DNA from: a virus
IMG/VR virus record: IMGVR_UViG_3300035698_027903
Span: 1 to 21,492 of that record
Direction: 5' to 3' (one strand)
DNA length: 21,492 nt
The translations under genes were made by a program, and so were the position numbers. The notes below the pieces were generated by a model. It did not search any database and was not told the origin of the DNA. It was given only the letters and a program-made list of their open reading frames with translations. Of the stretch, positions 1 to 7,382 are shown one piece after another (within the stretch, counting starts at the first letter, position 1; each line of letters begins with the position of its first letter).

Positions 1-127
1 ATTTACTCATTTTCTTTTTTTAAGGATCTTATCCTTTAAATTTAATTCTCTCATGATGATCTCATCATAAGTTTCTCTCTTATATTTTCTCCTCATCTTT
101 AAGGCCTCTCTCACTTCTTTCTCAATA
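1..127. repeat. Terminal direct repeat, left copy (circular overlap)
   Basis: These 127 bases are identical to 21366-21492. An exact overlap of this size at the two ends of a contig is what an assembler leaves when it walks round a circular molecule, so the genome is about 21,365 bp. Genes continue across the junction in the same frame: the 55-aa gene ending at 21208 starts at 21375, which is the same base as position 10. A genuine terminally redundant linear genome is possible but less likely. Confidence 0.93.
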
Positions 128-150
128 TTGATTGTTGTACGATCACTCAT
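7..150 (-). CDS. Short ribbon-helix-helix (RHH) DNA-binding protein, 47 aa
   Basis: The protein begins MSDRTTINIEKEVREALK. That is a beta strand (RTTINI) followed by two basic helices and a YDEIIMREL segment, the layout of short archaeal RHH or VapB-like repressors (beta1, residues 4-9; helix A, 10-20; helix B, 26-37). It probably dimerises and binds DNA as a transcription regulator. Its TGA stop overlaps the ATG of the next gene (ATGA), and it lies just downstream of the 44-aa zinc-ribbon gene in a leaderless operon. No toxin gene with PIN, RelE or MazF features is adjacent, so an antitoxin role is unlikely. The family call is from pattern only. Confidence 0.75.
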   Translation of the reverse strand: MSDRTTINIEKEVREALKMRRKYKRETYDEIIMRELNLKDKILKKRK

Positions 151-151
151 T

Positions 152-286
152 TTAATAATCCCACTTTTTTCCTTTTCCTTTTAGATAATCACTTTTGCAT
201 TGCTCACATGTACCACCTGCAACACTCTCTGCAAAATCATCTGTTTGCTTAATTGTCTTTTTGCAAAAATCACATTTAACTATCAT
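152..286 (-). CDS. 44-aa zinc-ribbon protein, first gene of a leaderless operon
   Basis: The product starts MIVKCDFCKKTIKQ and contains CDFC (residues 5-8) and CEQC (28-31), two CxxC knuckles about 20 residues apart that should bind one zinc ion. It ends in a lysine-rich tail. Proteins of this size and form are common in archaeal viruses and usually bind nucleic acid or protein; no specific role can be given. The ATG lies about 26 nt downstream of a TATA element with no Shine-Dalgarno site, so the transcript is probably leaderless. It leads an operon that continues through the RHH gene and across the circular junction to 20756. Confidence 0.75.
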   Translation of the reverse strand: MIVKCDFCKKTIKQTDDFAESVAGGTCEQCKSDYLKGKGKKWDY

Positions 287-316
287 GTATAATTGATGTA
301 TAAAGATTATATAAAT
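284..316 (-). promoter_or_regulatory. Leaderless TATA promoter, copy 1 of a twin pair
   Basis: On the minus strand a TATA element (TTTATATAA) sits about 26 nt before the ATG at 286, as expected for an archaeal promoter whose transcript starts at or near the start codon. The 33 bases 284-316 match 12196-12228, in front of the 1345-aa gene, at 32 of 33 positions, including the spacer between TATA and ATG. The two operons are therefore probably controlled together. Confidence 0.8.
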
Positions 317-393
317 GTTTGGATATTAAAATATACCCTAAATCTCATAAGGGTTTATATCAAAAAATTAAAAAAAGTGTCTTAAAATGGCTT

Positions 394-410
394 AAAACAA
401 GAATTGTTTT
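394..410 (+). terminator. A/T hairpin followed by T tract, possible terminator
   Basis: AAAACAA and TTGTTTT form a 7-bp stem with a 3-nt loop (GAA), followed on the plus strand by more T residues up to 413. No plus-strand gene ends here, so it may instead insulate transcription or be a chance AT-rich hairpin. Confidence 0.35.
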
Positions 411-445
411 TTTACCGACGACGATTTAACAAAAAAAAGGGAAAA

Positions 446-463
446 GAGGCAATTTCTTGCCTC
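446..463 (-). terminator. Hairpin plus T-tract terminator after the capsid-like genes
   Basis: GAGGCAA and TTGCCTC form a perfect 7-bp stem with a 4-nt loop. On the minus strand it is followed by CTTTTCCCTTTTTTTT. It lies about 30 nt beyond the stop codon of the 190-aa gene, at the end of the long structural gene run, and is the clearest terminator in the window. Confidence 0.8.
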
Positions 464-494
464 CTCTCCACTAAAATAATAATTTACTCAATAT

Positions 495-1067
495 TCATGC
501 AGATCCCCCTGTCATTAATCCTGATCCTCTGATTGCAGTTATGATTATTACTGTAAGTAATATCAAAACAACCATTGCACCAATAACAACAAAGATGGCA
601 AACCAATCTGTAACTCCTGCAATGCCAATTGTAGTATCATTCATAACATCTGTTGCACCATTTGTTGCATCATAAGTGTATGAATAAGTAACCAATAAGG
701 CAGATGCCCATGTTGTAGTTACAGAGGCATTATGCAATACACAATTATCTCCACGAGTTGTAAAGTCCGATTGTGTAAAATTACCCAATCCTAACAATGC
801 ACCTCCTGTACCATTATAAACTGCTGTTACATCACCACAAATACTATTTGTGTATGATAAACCATCCAATCCATGTGGGAAAGCACTTATCAAAGTACTC
901 TCATTTGCAGATGTAACTGTTGTACTGTCATAAGTTGAATTAATCAACTCACCACCCATAAGGGAAAAGATCATCACTAAAAGTCCAATAACAAATAAAA
1001 ATGTAACAAGGGATAACAGAATTGTTAAACCTGCAACACCTTTATCAGTACTTGCTGTTGTTTTCAT
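495..1067 (-). CDS. Capsid-like two-helix membrane protein, long paralog (190 aa)
   Basis: The N-terminus MKTTASTDKG is followed by a 27-residue hydrophobic helix (VAGLTILLSLV...), then a polar, Asn/Thr-rich middle with several N-glycosylation sequons (NST, NES, NGT, NFT, NAS, NDT), then a second hydrophobic helix near the C-terminus and a GGSA end. The ends are almost identical to those of the 101-aa protein just upstream; the difference is about 90 extra residues in the loop, with two or three cysteines. Two-helix proteins in tandem are typical of coat proteins of spindle-shaped archaeal viruses (SSV VP1/VP3). The DKG/VAGL junction also fits a class III prepilin signal. There is no clear Shine-Dalgarno site, so translation may be coupled to the upstream gene. 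It is probably a virion surface variant, or else a pilin-like protein. Confidence 0.7.
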   Translation of the reverse strand: MKTTASTDKGVAGLTILLSLVTFLFVIGLLVMIFSLMGGELINSTYDSTTVTSANESTLISAFPHGLDGLSYTNSICGDVTAVYNGTGGALLGLGNFTQSDFTTRGDNCVLHNASVTTTWASALLVTYSYTYDATNGATDVMNDTTIGIAGVTDWFAIFVVIGAMVVLILLTVIIITAIRGSGLMTGGSA

Positions 1068-1096
1068 TTTTATTGAAATTAACTTTTAATGAAATC

Positions 1097-1402
1097 TCAT
1101 GCAGATCCTCCTGCCATTAGTCCTGATCCTCTAATTGCAGTTATAATTATAACTGTCAATAAGATTAACACAACCATAGCACCGATCACGATAAATATTG
1201 GAAACCAATCCGTTACGGATGATATACTTGTTGTGGTGTCATTTATTACACCAATTGCAGTAGTATCAGTTGTACTTGATTGTAATTCTCCACCCATTAA
1301 TGAGAAGATCATTACTAAAAGTCCGATAACGAAAAGCATTGTTACAAGGGATAACAGAATTGTTAAACCTGCAACTCCTCTATCTTTCTGTGCGAATTTC
1401 AC
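1097..1402 (-). CDS. Capsid-like two-helix membrane protein, short paralog (101 aa)
   Basis: The protein has a charged start (MKFAQKDRG), a hydrophobic helix at about residues 10-36, a short polar loop with one NDT sequon, a second hydrophobic helix at about 67-92, and a small Gly/Ser tail. This size and topology match major coat proteins of spindle-like archaeal viruses. The K-D-R-G/V-A-G-L junction also resembles an archaeal prepilin cleavage site, and the element encodes an A24 peptidase. I chose the GTG at 1402 because AAAGGAGGT lies 11 nt upstream. A dedicated TATA promoter lies about 60 nt further upstream, which fits high expression. The gene has more CpG than its neighbours. Major capsid protein is my best guess; a pilin-like filament protein is the alternative. 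Confidence 0.7.
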   Translation of the reverse strand: MKFAQKDRGVAGLTILLSLVTMLFVIGLLVMIFSLMGGELQSSTTDTTAIGVINDTTTSISSVTDWFPIFIVIGAMVVLILLTVIIITAIRGSGLMAGGSA

Positions 1403-1515
1403 TTTAAATTTAAACCTCCTTTCATTTGTATGTGGTTAAGAGTTTTATTTCACACTCTCATGTATAATTAAGTGTGTGTATTAATATTTAAAGTGATGGA
1501 TACTATGTATCCAAA
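1403..1515. other. Intergenic leader of the capsid-like genes
   Basis: This 113-bp gap lies between the 104-aa gene and the capsid-like pair. It holds a TATA promoter and a leader of about 60 nt that ends in the strong ribosome-binding site AAAGGAGGT (about 1414-1422) for the GTG start at 1402. The ATG at 1461, which sits where a leaderless start would be, opens only a three-codon reading frame, so I do not call a gene there. Confidence 0.7.
1461..1492 (-). promoter_or_regulatory. TATA promoter with ACACACAC element for the capsid-like genes
   Basis: On the minus strand TTTAAATATTA (1482-1492) is followed by ACACACACT (1471-1479) and AATTATACATG, the same initiator-like end found in the promoters at 286 and 12198. 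Transcription probably begins near 1461. The ACACAC tract between TATA and start recurs in other promoters of this element and may be an operator. Confidence 0.7.
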
Positions 1516-1830
1516 TTAATAATCTTTCTTTTGTGTTAATAACAATACAGATGATATAACTGTGATCCCAATTATGATCCCAAAATCTAATCCTGATACA
1601 AGGCCAACCACCCAAAAGATCAGGCCAATTACAAAAGTAATATAAGATGATACTGCCAATGCACCAATAAAATCATCATCCTTTGCTCTCAAATATCCAA
1701 ATATAAAGATTACAAATACTGCAATCATTAACATTCTCCCAAACCAAAAGTTTGTTACTGTACTTAAATAAGGCAAAAAACTGTCCATTCCTGCACTTGC
1801 ATTTATTGTTGTTGGTGATAAATATGCCAT
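1516..1830 (-). CDS. 104-aa membrane protein with three predicted TM helices
   Basis: Hydrophobic segments lie at about residues 28-47, 54-80 and 83-99, separated by very short loops that include an RAKDDD stretch, with a charged QKKDY end. No enzyme motif is seen and I do not recognise the family. It starts one base after the stop of the 139-aa membrane protein and shares its transcript, so it is probably a minor virion membrane component or assembly factor. The ATG at 1830 has only a weak upstream purine tract (AGGATC). Confidence 0.6.
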   Translation of the reverse strand: MAYLSPTTINASAGMDSFLPYLSTVTNFWFGRMLMIAVFVIFIFGYLRAKDDDFIGALAVSSYITFVIGLIFWVVGLVSGLDFGIIIGITVISSVLLLTQKKDY

Positions 1831-1831
1831 T

Positions 1832-2251
1832 TTATGATCCTGCTCTCAACAACCTCCATATTCCTAATATTAAACTGATTGCCAATAATCCCAAAATCAC
1901 ATTGATCACCAATGATGGCACATGAAATATATTAATCAAAATACTTGATAACAATGTAAATGGTGCAACAATTAAGTTTATCATATCTGTTGCAACTGAA
2001 AAGATCCCACTTGCATCATCAATATTATCAACATCTCCACTCTCAAATCTTGATCTATAAGATGAGGCATTTCCCTCAATTGTGTTTGCTGTATTTTGAA
2101 AATTAATAACACTCAATGATCCATCTCCAATCTCTTGTGCATCTCTGCCATACTCTGCACCAAAATCAACTGCAACTGATAAGATCAACCAACTGAATGT
2201 TACAAATAAAACCAATGCAATCAAGATCCCTTTGAAACTATCTTCTGCCAT
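1832..2251 (-). CDS. 139-aa membrane protein with terminal TM helices
   Basis: The protein starts MAEDSFKG followed by a hydrophobic helix (about residues 9-28), a polar middle with GAEYGRDAQE and a YRSRFESGD segment, and a second hydrophobic region at about 85-135, probably two helices. The FKG/ILIALVLF boundary is loosely like a prepilin signal. Similar short N-TM/C-TM proteins occur in DPANN archaea and archaeal virus-like elements, but I cannot name a family. GGGAG lies at a proper distance before the ATG, and the gene follows the spike gene directly, suggesting a structural or anchoring role beside the spike. Confidence 0.6.
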   Translation of the reverse strand: MAEDSFKGILIALVLFVTFSWLILSVAVDFGAEYGRDAQEIGDGSLSVINFQNTANTIEGNASSYRSRFESGDVDNIDDASGIFSVATDMINLIVAPFTLLSSILINIFHVPSLVINVILGLLAISLILGIWRLLRAGS

Positions 2252-5200
2252 TTATGATCTCCCTTTTGTTAATTTCCATAACAAAATACCTCCTGCAATT
2301 ATTAAATAAATAACAATGTTTAATCCTGTTGATAATTCTGTTGCGATCAATCCCAATGCACCTGAAATTACAACACCCAACATTACAAAGATCAAAGTAC
2401 CAACTCCCTCTGATACTGCCATCAATCCCAAAGTTAAGATCAATAATCCTGCAAGGAATAATGATAATGTTGATCCAAAGAAATCTCCTGATTTTTGTGA
2501 GAAATCAACCCACTCTGAATTTTTAAACTCATCATCTGCATAAACTGTTGCAAAAAAACTCACATTACCTGCACTTTGTGGTACTGTCATTGCAATTGAT
2601 CCTGATGTACCTGTTGTTGATGTGGTATTAATTGGAGAGTATGATCCATCTGCATTATATTTGAAAACAGTTAAATTCATTTTTGTTGCAGTATCAGTTT
2701 GATAAGTTAAATTAACAACTCTTGTTGATGCACTTGATGAGATTGAGTATGCACCATTACTCAAAAGATCCCAATCTGTTGGAAATGTTGCACCTGTTGA
2801 TGAGGCCTCAATTTGAATTGTACAAGGAGTTGCTTGGCATAATGCTGTATAACTTGATGATGTATGCAGGATTGTACCATATTGTGAGATCACAAAATAA
2901 TAAATAACATCCTCCTCAACAAGATGCACAATTGTATCCCCATTTTGATCTGCTTTTCCTCTTTCAACCTCTCTGAATGTACCTGATCCAATATATTTCC
3001 TAAACACATGCACAATTGCATCCTCAACAGGCAACCCATCTGTATCAAAGTAATTGAATAAAAAGGATGTACTATCTGCTGTTTTAAGATCATAAAGATT
3101 TAATGGAGTTTTTGTTAATGAATTAAATATTTTACTGCTGTTTAAAGTACCATCATCAATATAAAAAAACTCCCAAACATGATCTGTACTATCAAACCCA
3201 ATTGTAAAATCAATCCACCATTGAGTACTATTCAAAACATTTGCAGGGATACAAACCAAAGGGTTATTTTCATTTGTCCATGTGTTATAATAATCCAAAG
3301 TAATTGAGGAGTTTGTTTTTGATGTTAATGTTAAATCAATCTCAAAGTTTGCACCTGCACTCTCATTGATTGCTGTTGTTAATTCTTCATCCAATAAACT
3401 CATGTTAAGGATCACATCTGTGTATGCACTACAATCACCAATACCCAACTCATAAACTGTGATGTTTGCAGTTGAGGAGTTTTGATTTGTTGTGATCCCT
3501 GTAATTGTATAATTCCAATAATAATCTTGTAAATATCCTGTTGTATTTCCCCATGTACTCGGTACATTCAAAACAACATCAAAGGAGTATGCATTTGTAC
3601 CTGCTGTTGTAGTTGTTGGATTATAAACAGATCCATTGATATTAAGTTGTGCAGTTGTAACACCAATACCTGACATATTCACATCAAGATGGAATGTTGT
3701 ATCAAATCCCTCAACTGTTGGATCAGGAGTATCACTTGTTGCTGTTGTTATTTGATAAACTGAAATTGTATCACTATCACATGTTTCAAATCCAAAAGTA
3801 TCATTTGCACAGAATTGAATTGTTTTAACTCCATCTGTTGCCCATGTTGTATTTGTAGTTGCATTGCAGGTGATCACAGTATAAGTTGCATTATCAGTTG
3901 TGTTAAAATAACAACTATCAAGATGCACATCATTTGCAGTATAATTCCATGTTGAATTTATTGGCATTGTTAATGTAATAATATTATCAAGGCCTGTTGC
4001 AGTTGAGATCACAGGATCAGTACTATCAACTGTTAAGTATCTTGTTGATGTGTTTGTTGTCTCTGTATCATCATTCCCTGTGCAATACCATTCCCAATAT
4101 CCATCTGCAAGAGTTTCAGTTGAGGCCAAACTTAAATTTGTTGTCAAATCTCCTGTTACAGTTTCATAAACAGATCCATTAATTGTTAAGTTTAAACTTA
4201 ATCCTCCTGTTTCATCTGTAAGGTTACAATTAAAAGCAACACTTTGAGATGTAGAGTTATAATAATCAATTGGAGAGTTTGCATTTACTGAAAAAGAATT
4301 TGTGTTAATTTCTAATCCAAATATGTATGTTGGTTCTGAACTTGAATAACCCCTTATTAAAACATAATCCAATCTTGTTGTACCTACAATTGCTTGGTTA
4401 TTATTTCCAAAACTTGCTTTTAATGAATTTGTATAACCCAAAGTAGTTGTATCAAATTGTGTTTCATCTAATTTTCCAATAGTATTAGTACCATCTAAAA
4501 TAATTTCTTTAACATACCATGTTGCATCTGTTTCTGATGGCCTTGAACCTGATGCAGTATTATAAGCATCTGTTTCTACCCACATTTGATCCGAACCATA
4601 GTCAGTTGTAATCATTGAGACAGGAGATCCAAAATAACCCCATTTCCCTGATGCATCATACCCTGTACTCCCACCAAAAGCATAAATCCATCCTGTACCC
4701 CCTGTTTTATAGGTTTTTCCCTCTATCCTCATAGTTTGATTAACAAAGTTTTTTGCAAAAATTCCATCTCCTGCACTATTAATTTCTAAATAACCCCCTG
4801 TTTCTGATGGTGTGTTTTGCACATCCCATTTAGTTGTATTTATTGATGCATCATTAAAATCATCATAAAATAAAAAGGCATTGTTTCCATTAGAATTTGA
4901 ACTCACAACACCATTCCCATAATAAACATAGATTGAGGTATCACTTGATGCTGTTAATGTTGGGATTTTAACCCAAATCCATGCAAAATCACTATCTGTT
5001 TTGTTTTCAATAATATATCCCAACTCTGTATCCTCTGCCAAATTTGTAAATCTTATATCTGCAAAATCTGTTTCCATATTTGCAGTATAATTTATGTAAA
5101 TTAAAGTTGAATAATTATTTAATGTATCCCCACTTGTTTCTGTTACATTAATTTGTTTTTTAAAACCCCAATCAGTATCCCACCATGCCCATTCATCAAA

Positions 5201-5767
5201 GGTTTTACCATGTGCCTCCAAAACAAAATCAACCTTTTTGTTTGGTTTTCTCTTGGCCTCCATTCTCCACTTACCCTCACTTTCAATTAACTCTGCATTT
5301 TTTACATAAGGTATCCAACCACTAATATCTTTTTGAGTACTCTCATTTGATATTAAAACTTGATCACAAATATTTGTACCATTTTTTGAAATTGAATAAT
5401 CAACCTTACAATTTTGCCAATCATAAATAGGATGATATATTGTTTCAGTTGCATCATTCCAAATAAAGAATTTCACATCATTAAGATCTCCTCTATTACC
5501 TGCAACATCCTTATAAAATACTCCTGTAAATAAATGAGTTTTCTTGTAAAGTTTATACTCTCCCTCTGCCCAAACATCAATAACTGATGCACCATAATCC
5601 ATCAATCTATAATCTGCTTTACTTGTTGCACCTAACCACTCATTAATTTGTACCTCTCCATGATTTAAGGCATTTGGATCAAAGGATTTTGTTTCCAAAA
5701 AGGCACTTGCCATTGAGATCATAAATATTCCCATCAGGAGAAATACAAAGATTTTTTTAGTATCCAT
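2252..5767 (-). CDS. Large surface spike/adhesin with DUF2341-type domain (1171 aa)
   Basis: A signal peptide (MDTKKIFVFLLMGIFMIS...ASA) is followed by an N-terminal beta-rich domain. A DUF2341-type lectin-like jelly-roll at about residues 195-482 is marked by WWDTDWGFKKQINVT, IYVYYGN and YDDFND. Two Ig-like domains with paired cysteines lie at about 487-670, and further beta domains follow. A carboxypeptidase-regulatory-like domain at about 905-995 contains DGLPVEDAIVHVF and a DQNGDT turn. About three TM helices lie at 1096-1168. N-x-S/T sequons are very frequent. This is the architecture of an exported, glycosylated, membrane-anchored attachment protein, probably the receptor-binding spike. 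AAGGAGG precedes the ATG, and the start overlaps the upstream 4-TM gene by 11 nt. Confidence 0.8.
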   Translation of the reverse strand: MDTKKIFVFLLMGIFMISMASAFLETKSFDPNALNHGEVQINEWLGATSKADYRLMDYGASVIDVWAEGEYKLYKKTHLFTGVFYKDVAGNRGDLNDVKFFIWNDATETIYHPIYDWQNCKVDYSISKNGTNICDQVLISNESTQKDISGWIPYVKNAELIESEGKWRMEAKRKPNKKVDFVLEAHGKTFDEWAWWDTDWGFKKQINVTETSGDTLNNYSTLIYINYTANMETDFADIRFTNLAEDTELGYIIENKTDSDFAWIWVKIPTLTASSDTSIYVYYGNGVVSSNSNGNNAFLFYDDFNDASINTTKWDVQNTPSETGGYLEINSAGDGIFAKNFVNQTMRIEGKTYKTGGTGWIYAFGGSTGYDASGKWGYFGSPVSMITTDYGSDQMWVETDAYNTASGSRPSETDATWYVKEIILDGTNTIGKLDETQFDTTTLGYTNSLKASFGNNNQAIVGTTRLDYVLIRGYSSSEPTYIFGLEINTNSFSVNANSPIDYYNSTSQSVAFNCNLTDETGGLSLNLTINGSVYETVTGDLTTNLSLASTETLADGYWEWYCTGNDDTETTNTSTRYLTVDSTDPVISTATGLDNIITLTMPINSTWNYTANDVHLDSCYFNTTDNATYTVITCNATTNTTWATDGVKTIQFCANDTFGFETCDSDTISVYQITTATSDTPDPTVEGFDTTFHLDVNMSGIGVTTAQLNINGSVYNPTTTTAGTNAYSFDVVLNVPSTWGNTTGYLQDYYWNYTITGITTNQNSSTANITVYELGIGDCSAYTDVILNMSLLDEELTTAINESAGANFEIDLTLTSKTNSSITLDYYNTWTNENNPLVCIPANVLNSTQWWIDFTIGFDSTDHVWEFFYIDDGTLNSSKIFNSLTKTPLNLYDLKTADSTSFLFNYFDTDGLPVEDAIVHVFRKYIGSGTFREVERGKADQNGDTIVHLVEEDVIYYFVISQYGTILHTSSSYTALCQATPCTIQIEASSTGATFPTDWDLLSNGAYSISSSASTRVVNLTYQTDTATKMNLTVFKYNADGSYSPINTTSTTGTSGSIAMTVPQSAGNVSFFATVYADDEFKNSEWVDFSQKSGDFFGSTLSLFLAGLLILTLGLMAVSEGVGTLIFVMLGVVISGALGLIATELSTGLNIVIYLIIAGGILLWKLTKGRS

Positions 5768-6329
5768 TATATTGATCCTCCTTTTTCCCCATACGAGAAA
5801 ACATTATAATTCCACCTGTGATCCCAATGATTGTGATCCACATTGGCAGGTTTAACATAATCCAACTTGCACCTGTAAATCCAATAAAGGATGAGGCAAG
5901 AGTAGGATCAGTCATTAAAGTTTCATAACTGTTACTCATTGGTACAGATACAATGATTGCAATTATCACTATGAATAAATAAGGTATAAAGAATATTGGC
6001 TTTGTTGTTACAAGATAAGATCCAATAAAGATGGATAAGATCATCCCCACAATTAAAAATATTGAGATCCAATGTAATGCTTGGATTGATCCATTAAATC
6101 CTCCTCCACCCATTGTATTATCAATTACTTGTGAGGCATTATTCCCAACTGTATCACTCAAATCCATATCATCCATTGATACATGCAGTTGATCAACAAC
6201 CTTATTCCCCATAAAGATCCATAAAACACTTATGAAAACAATTACCATTGCAAAGATCATAAACAAAAATAGATCTGTAAATGCACCTTTCTTGTTTTTC
6301 ATTAAAGGTGATGGATTAATTAATCTCAT
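5757..6329 (-). CDS. Prepilin-like four-TM membrane protein (190 aa)
   Basis: The N-terminus ends in MKNKKG followed by AFTDLFLFMIFAMVIVF: a basic leader, a K-K-G/A junction and an uninterrupted hydrophobic helix with an acidic residue (Asp) four places after the presumed cut. This closely fits a class III prepilin signal. A polar segment with MDDMDLSD follows, then three more TM helices (about 95-115, 120-140 and 155-178). The start at 6329 has a perfect GGAGGAG site and an ATGA overlap with the upstream RHH gene, giving a 15-residue leader. It is a likely substrate of the A24 peptidase encoded at 18852-19274 and probably part of the virion membrane or fusion apparatus. Confidence 0.68.
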   Translation of the reverse strand: MRLINPSPLMKNKKGAFTDLFLFMIFAMVIVFISVLWIFMGNKVVDQLHVSMDDMDLSDTVGNNASQVIDNTMGGGGFNGSIQALHWISIFLIVGMILSIFIGSYLVTTKPIFFIPYLFIVIIAIIVSVPMSNSYETLMTDPTLASSFIGFTGASWIMLNLPMWITIIGITGGIIMFSRMGKKEDQYNGY

Positions 6330-6550
6330 TTCTTACTCCTCCGATCAAGGCCAATATTAATATCAAAGTTTGCCATATTTAAGATTGATTTTTCAAGATC
6401 ATCAAAGGATGTACTTTTAACAACTTTCTCTGTGAGATCTCTCATGCTTATTTTCTCACCATCTTTTTTCATGATCTCCTTTTGTAACTTCTTAATCCTT
6501 GCCTCAAATTCAGGAGATACTTGCATTGGCACTCTTGATTTACCTGCCAC
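6326..6550 (-). CDS. Small RHH-like protein inside the structural operon (74 aa)
   Basis: I use the GTG at 6550, because GGAGGG lies 8 nt upstream inside the end of the preceding gene, giving MAGKSRVPMQVSPEFEARIKK. The RVPMQVSPEF strand, a basic helix (EARIKKLQKEIMKKDG) and a second helix (SMRDLTEKVVKS) follow the RHH plan; the C-terminal 35 residues are a short polar tail. It overlaps the upstream membrane-protein gene by 11 nt and the downstream gene by 4 nt, so it is translated with virion proteins. It may be a DNA-binding regulator or a small nucleoid/packaging protein. The longer reading frame from 6628 has no ribosome-binding site. Confidence 0.6.
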   Translation of the reverse strand: MAGKSRVPMQVSPEFEARIKKLQKEIMKKDGEKISMRDLTEKVVKSTSFDDLEKSILNMANFDINIGLDRRSKK

Positions 6551-7382
6551 GAGATTGCCCTCCAAACCATCCACCTGATTTCTTATTGGCCATCTTAAAT
6601 GCTGTTTCTGTATCATTTCCTTTATCAACTAACTTTTGAAAATGCTCATTAAATGCATGGATGTAAAATACCCATGCCATTGATAAGAGGATCATTGGCA
6701 ATACTGCACCGATACCAACATAAAACATTATTTTCCAAACTCCTGCAAGGCCAACAAAAGAAATGGCATAACCTGATGTAAATTGCCAAACACTAAATGT
6801 ACTAATTATAAACAATACATGAGTTACCCAATACAATGCAAACTTTCCAATATAATTATCAGTAATAAATAATCCGATCAAGGCCAAAACAAAAAAGATC
6901 ATTAAAAAAACCATACTAAAATTAAACATTGAGGAGTTTGCCTCTGTTAATTCCTCACCATAATCATTTACAACAAAAAAGATCTCACTTGCACCACCCT
7001 CCACAGAATTATTACATTGAAATTTTGCTTGGTACTCTCCCCTTGATGTAAAGTTTGTACCATTAAGATCAAAAGAATAATCAAAAATAGGATTTGCTGT
7101 TGCATCCTCTCCCTCAAACACATGATCTCCATCCTCATGATAAAGATGCATATAACATGTAATCCCTGTGATCACAGGATGCCCATTGGATGCATTAAAC
7201 ACATGGATCTCAAACTCATGATCCCCACTTGTTTTAAGATAATCTTTAATTGTTGGCTCAATAATTAATCCTGTATCACCCAAATTAATATTTGAGATTG
7301 GTTTAACTGCACTAACAAAAGACATCATCACGAATAAGAAAAGAAAACTTACAACTAATAAATTATATTTCTTATTATACAT
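6540..7382 (-). CDS. Signal-peptide ectodomain plus four-TM protein (280 aa)
   Basis: From the ATG at 7382 the protein has a signal peptide (MYNKKYNLLVVSFLFLF...VSA). An extracellular beta-sandwich of about 130 residues follows, with two cysteines (CYMHLY and KFQC) and a few sequons. Four hydrophobic helices come next (from about residue 155 to 245), then a basic cytoplasmic end (GGWFGGQSRGR). The ectodomain layout, with one strand-paired disulphide and a YQAKFQC strand near its end, is that of small Ig-like surface domains. It probably sits in the virion or host membrane as a structural or entry protein. The upstream ATG at 7397 has its GAGGT site directly abutting, so the internal start is preferred, though not certain. 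Confidence 0.65.
   Translation of the reverse strand: MYNKKYNLLVVSFLFLFVMMSFVSAVKPISNINLGDTGLIIEPTIKDYLKTSGDHEFEIHVFNASNGHPVITGITCYMHLYHEDGDHVFEGEDATANPIFDYSFDLNGTNFTSRGEYQAKFQCNNSVEGGASEIFFVVNDYGEELTEANSSMFNFSMVFLMIFFVLALIGLFITDNYIGKFALYWVTHVLFIISTFSVWQFTSGYAISFVGLAGVWKIMFYVGIGAVLPMILLSMAWVFYIHAFNEHFQKLVDKGNDTETAFKMANKKSGGWFGGQSRGR

Larger units (their letters stand above)
317..494. other. Intergenic region with hairpins, no gene
   Basis: This 178-bp gap lies between the end of the capsid-like genes and the promoter of the junction-spanning operon. I see no coding potential. It holds an imperfect inverted repeat around CCCT/AGGG (about 337-356), an A-rich hairpin at 394-410, a CpG-containing stretch (ACCGACGACGAT, 414-425) that stands out in this CpG-poor molecule, and the terminator at 446-463. 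It could also hold part of a replication origin, but no convincing iteron set is seen. Confidence 0.6.

Noticed and set aside
7-150. Antitoxin of a toxin-antitoxin pair
   Set aside because: The protein resembles VapB-like RHH antitoxins, but neither neighbour has the features of a PIN, RelE or MazF toxin.
1089-1439. Plus-strand open frame opposite the short capsid-like gene
   Set aside because: It is the shadow of the minus-strand gene, with no ribosome-binding site or promoter and no sensible protein features.
1450-1461. ATG at 1461 as the start of a leaderless gene
   Set aside because: It is followed by only two more codons before TGA; the real start downstream has AAAGGAGGT.
6551-6628. 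Longer form of the small RHH-like protein starting at 6628
   Set aside because: The extension is the out-of-frame reading of the preceding membrane protein's end, and the GTG at 6550 has a good GGAGGG site.
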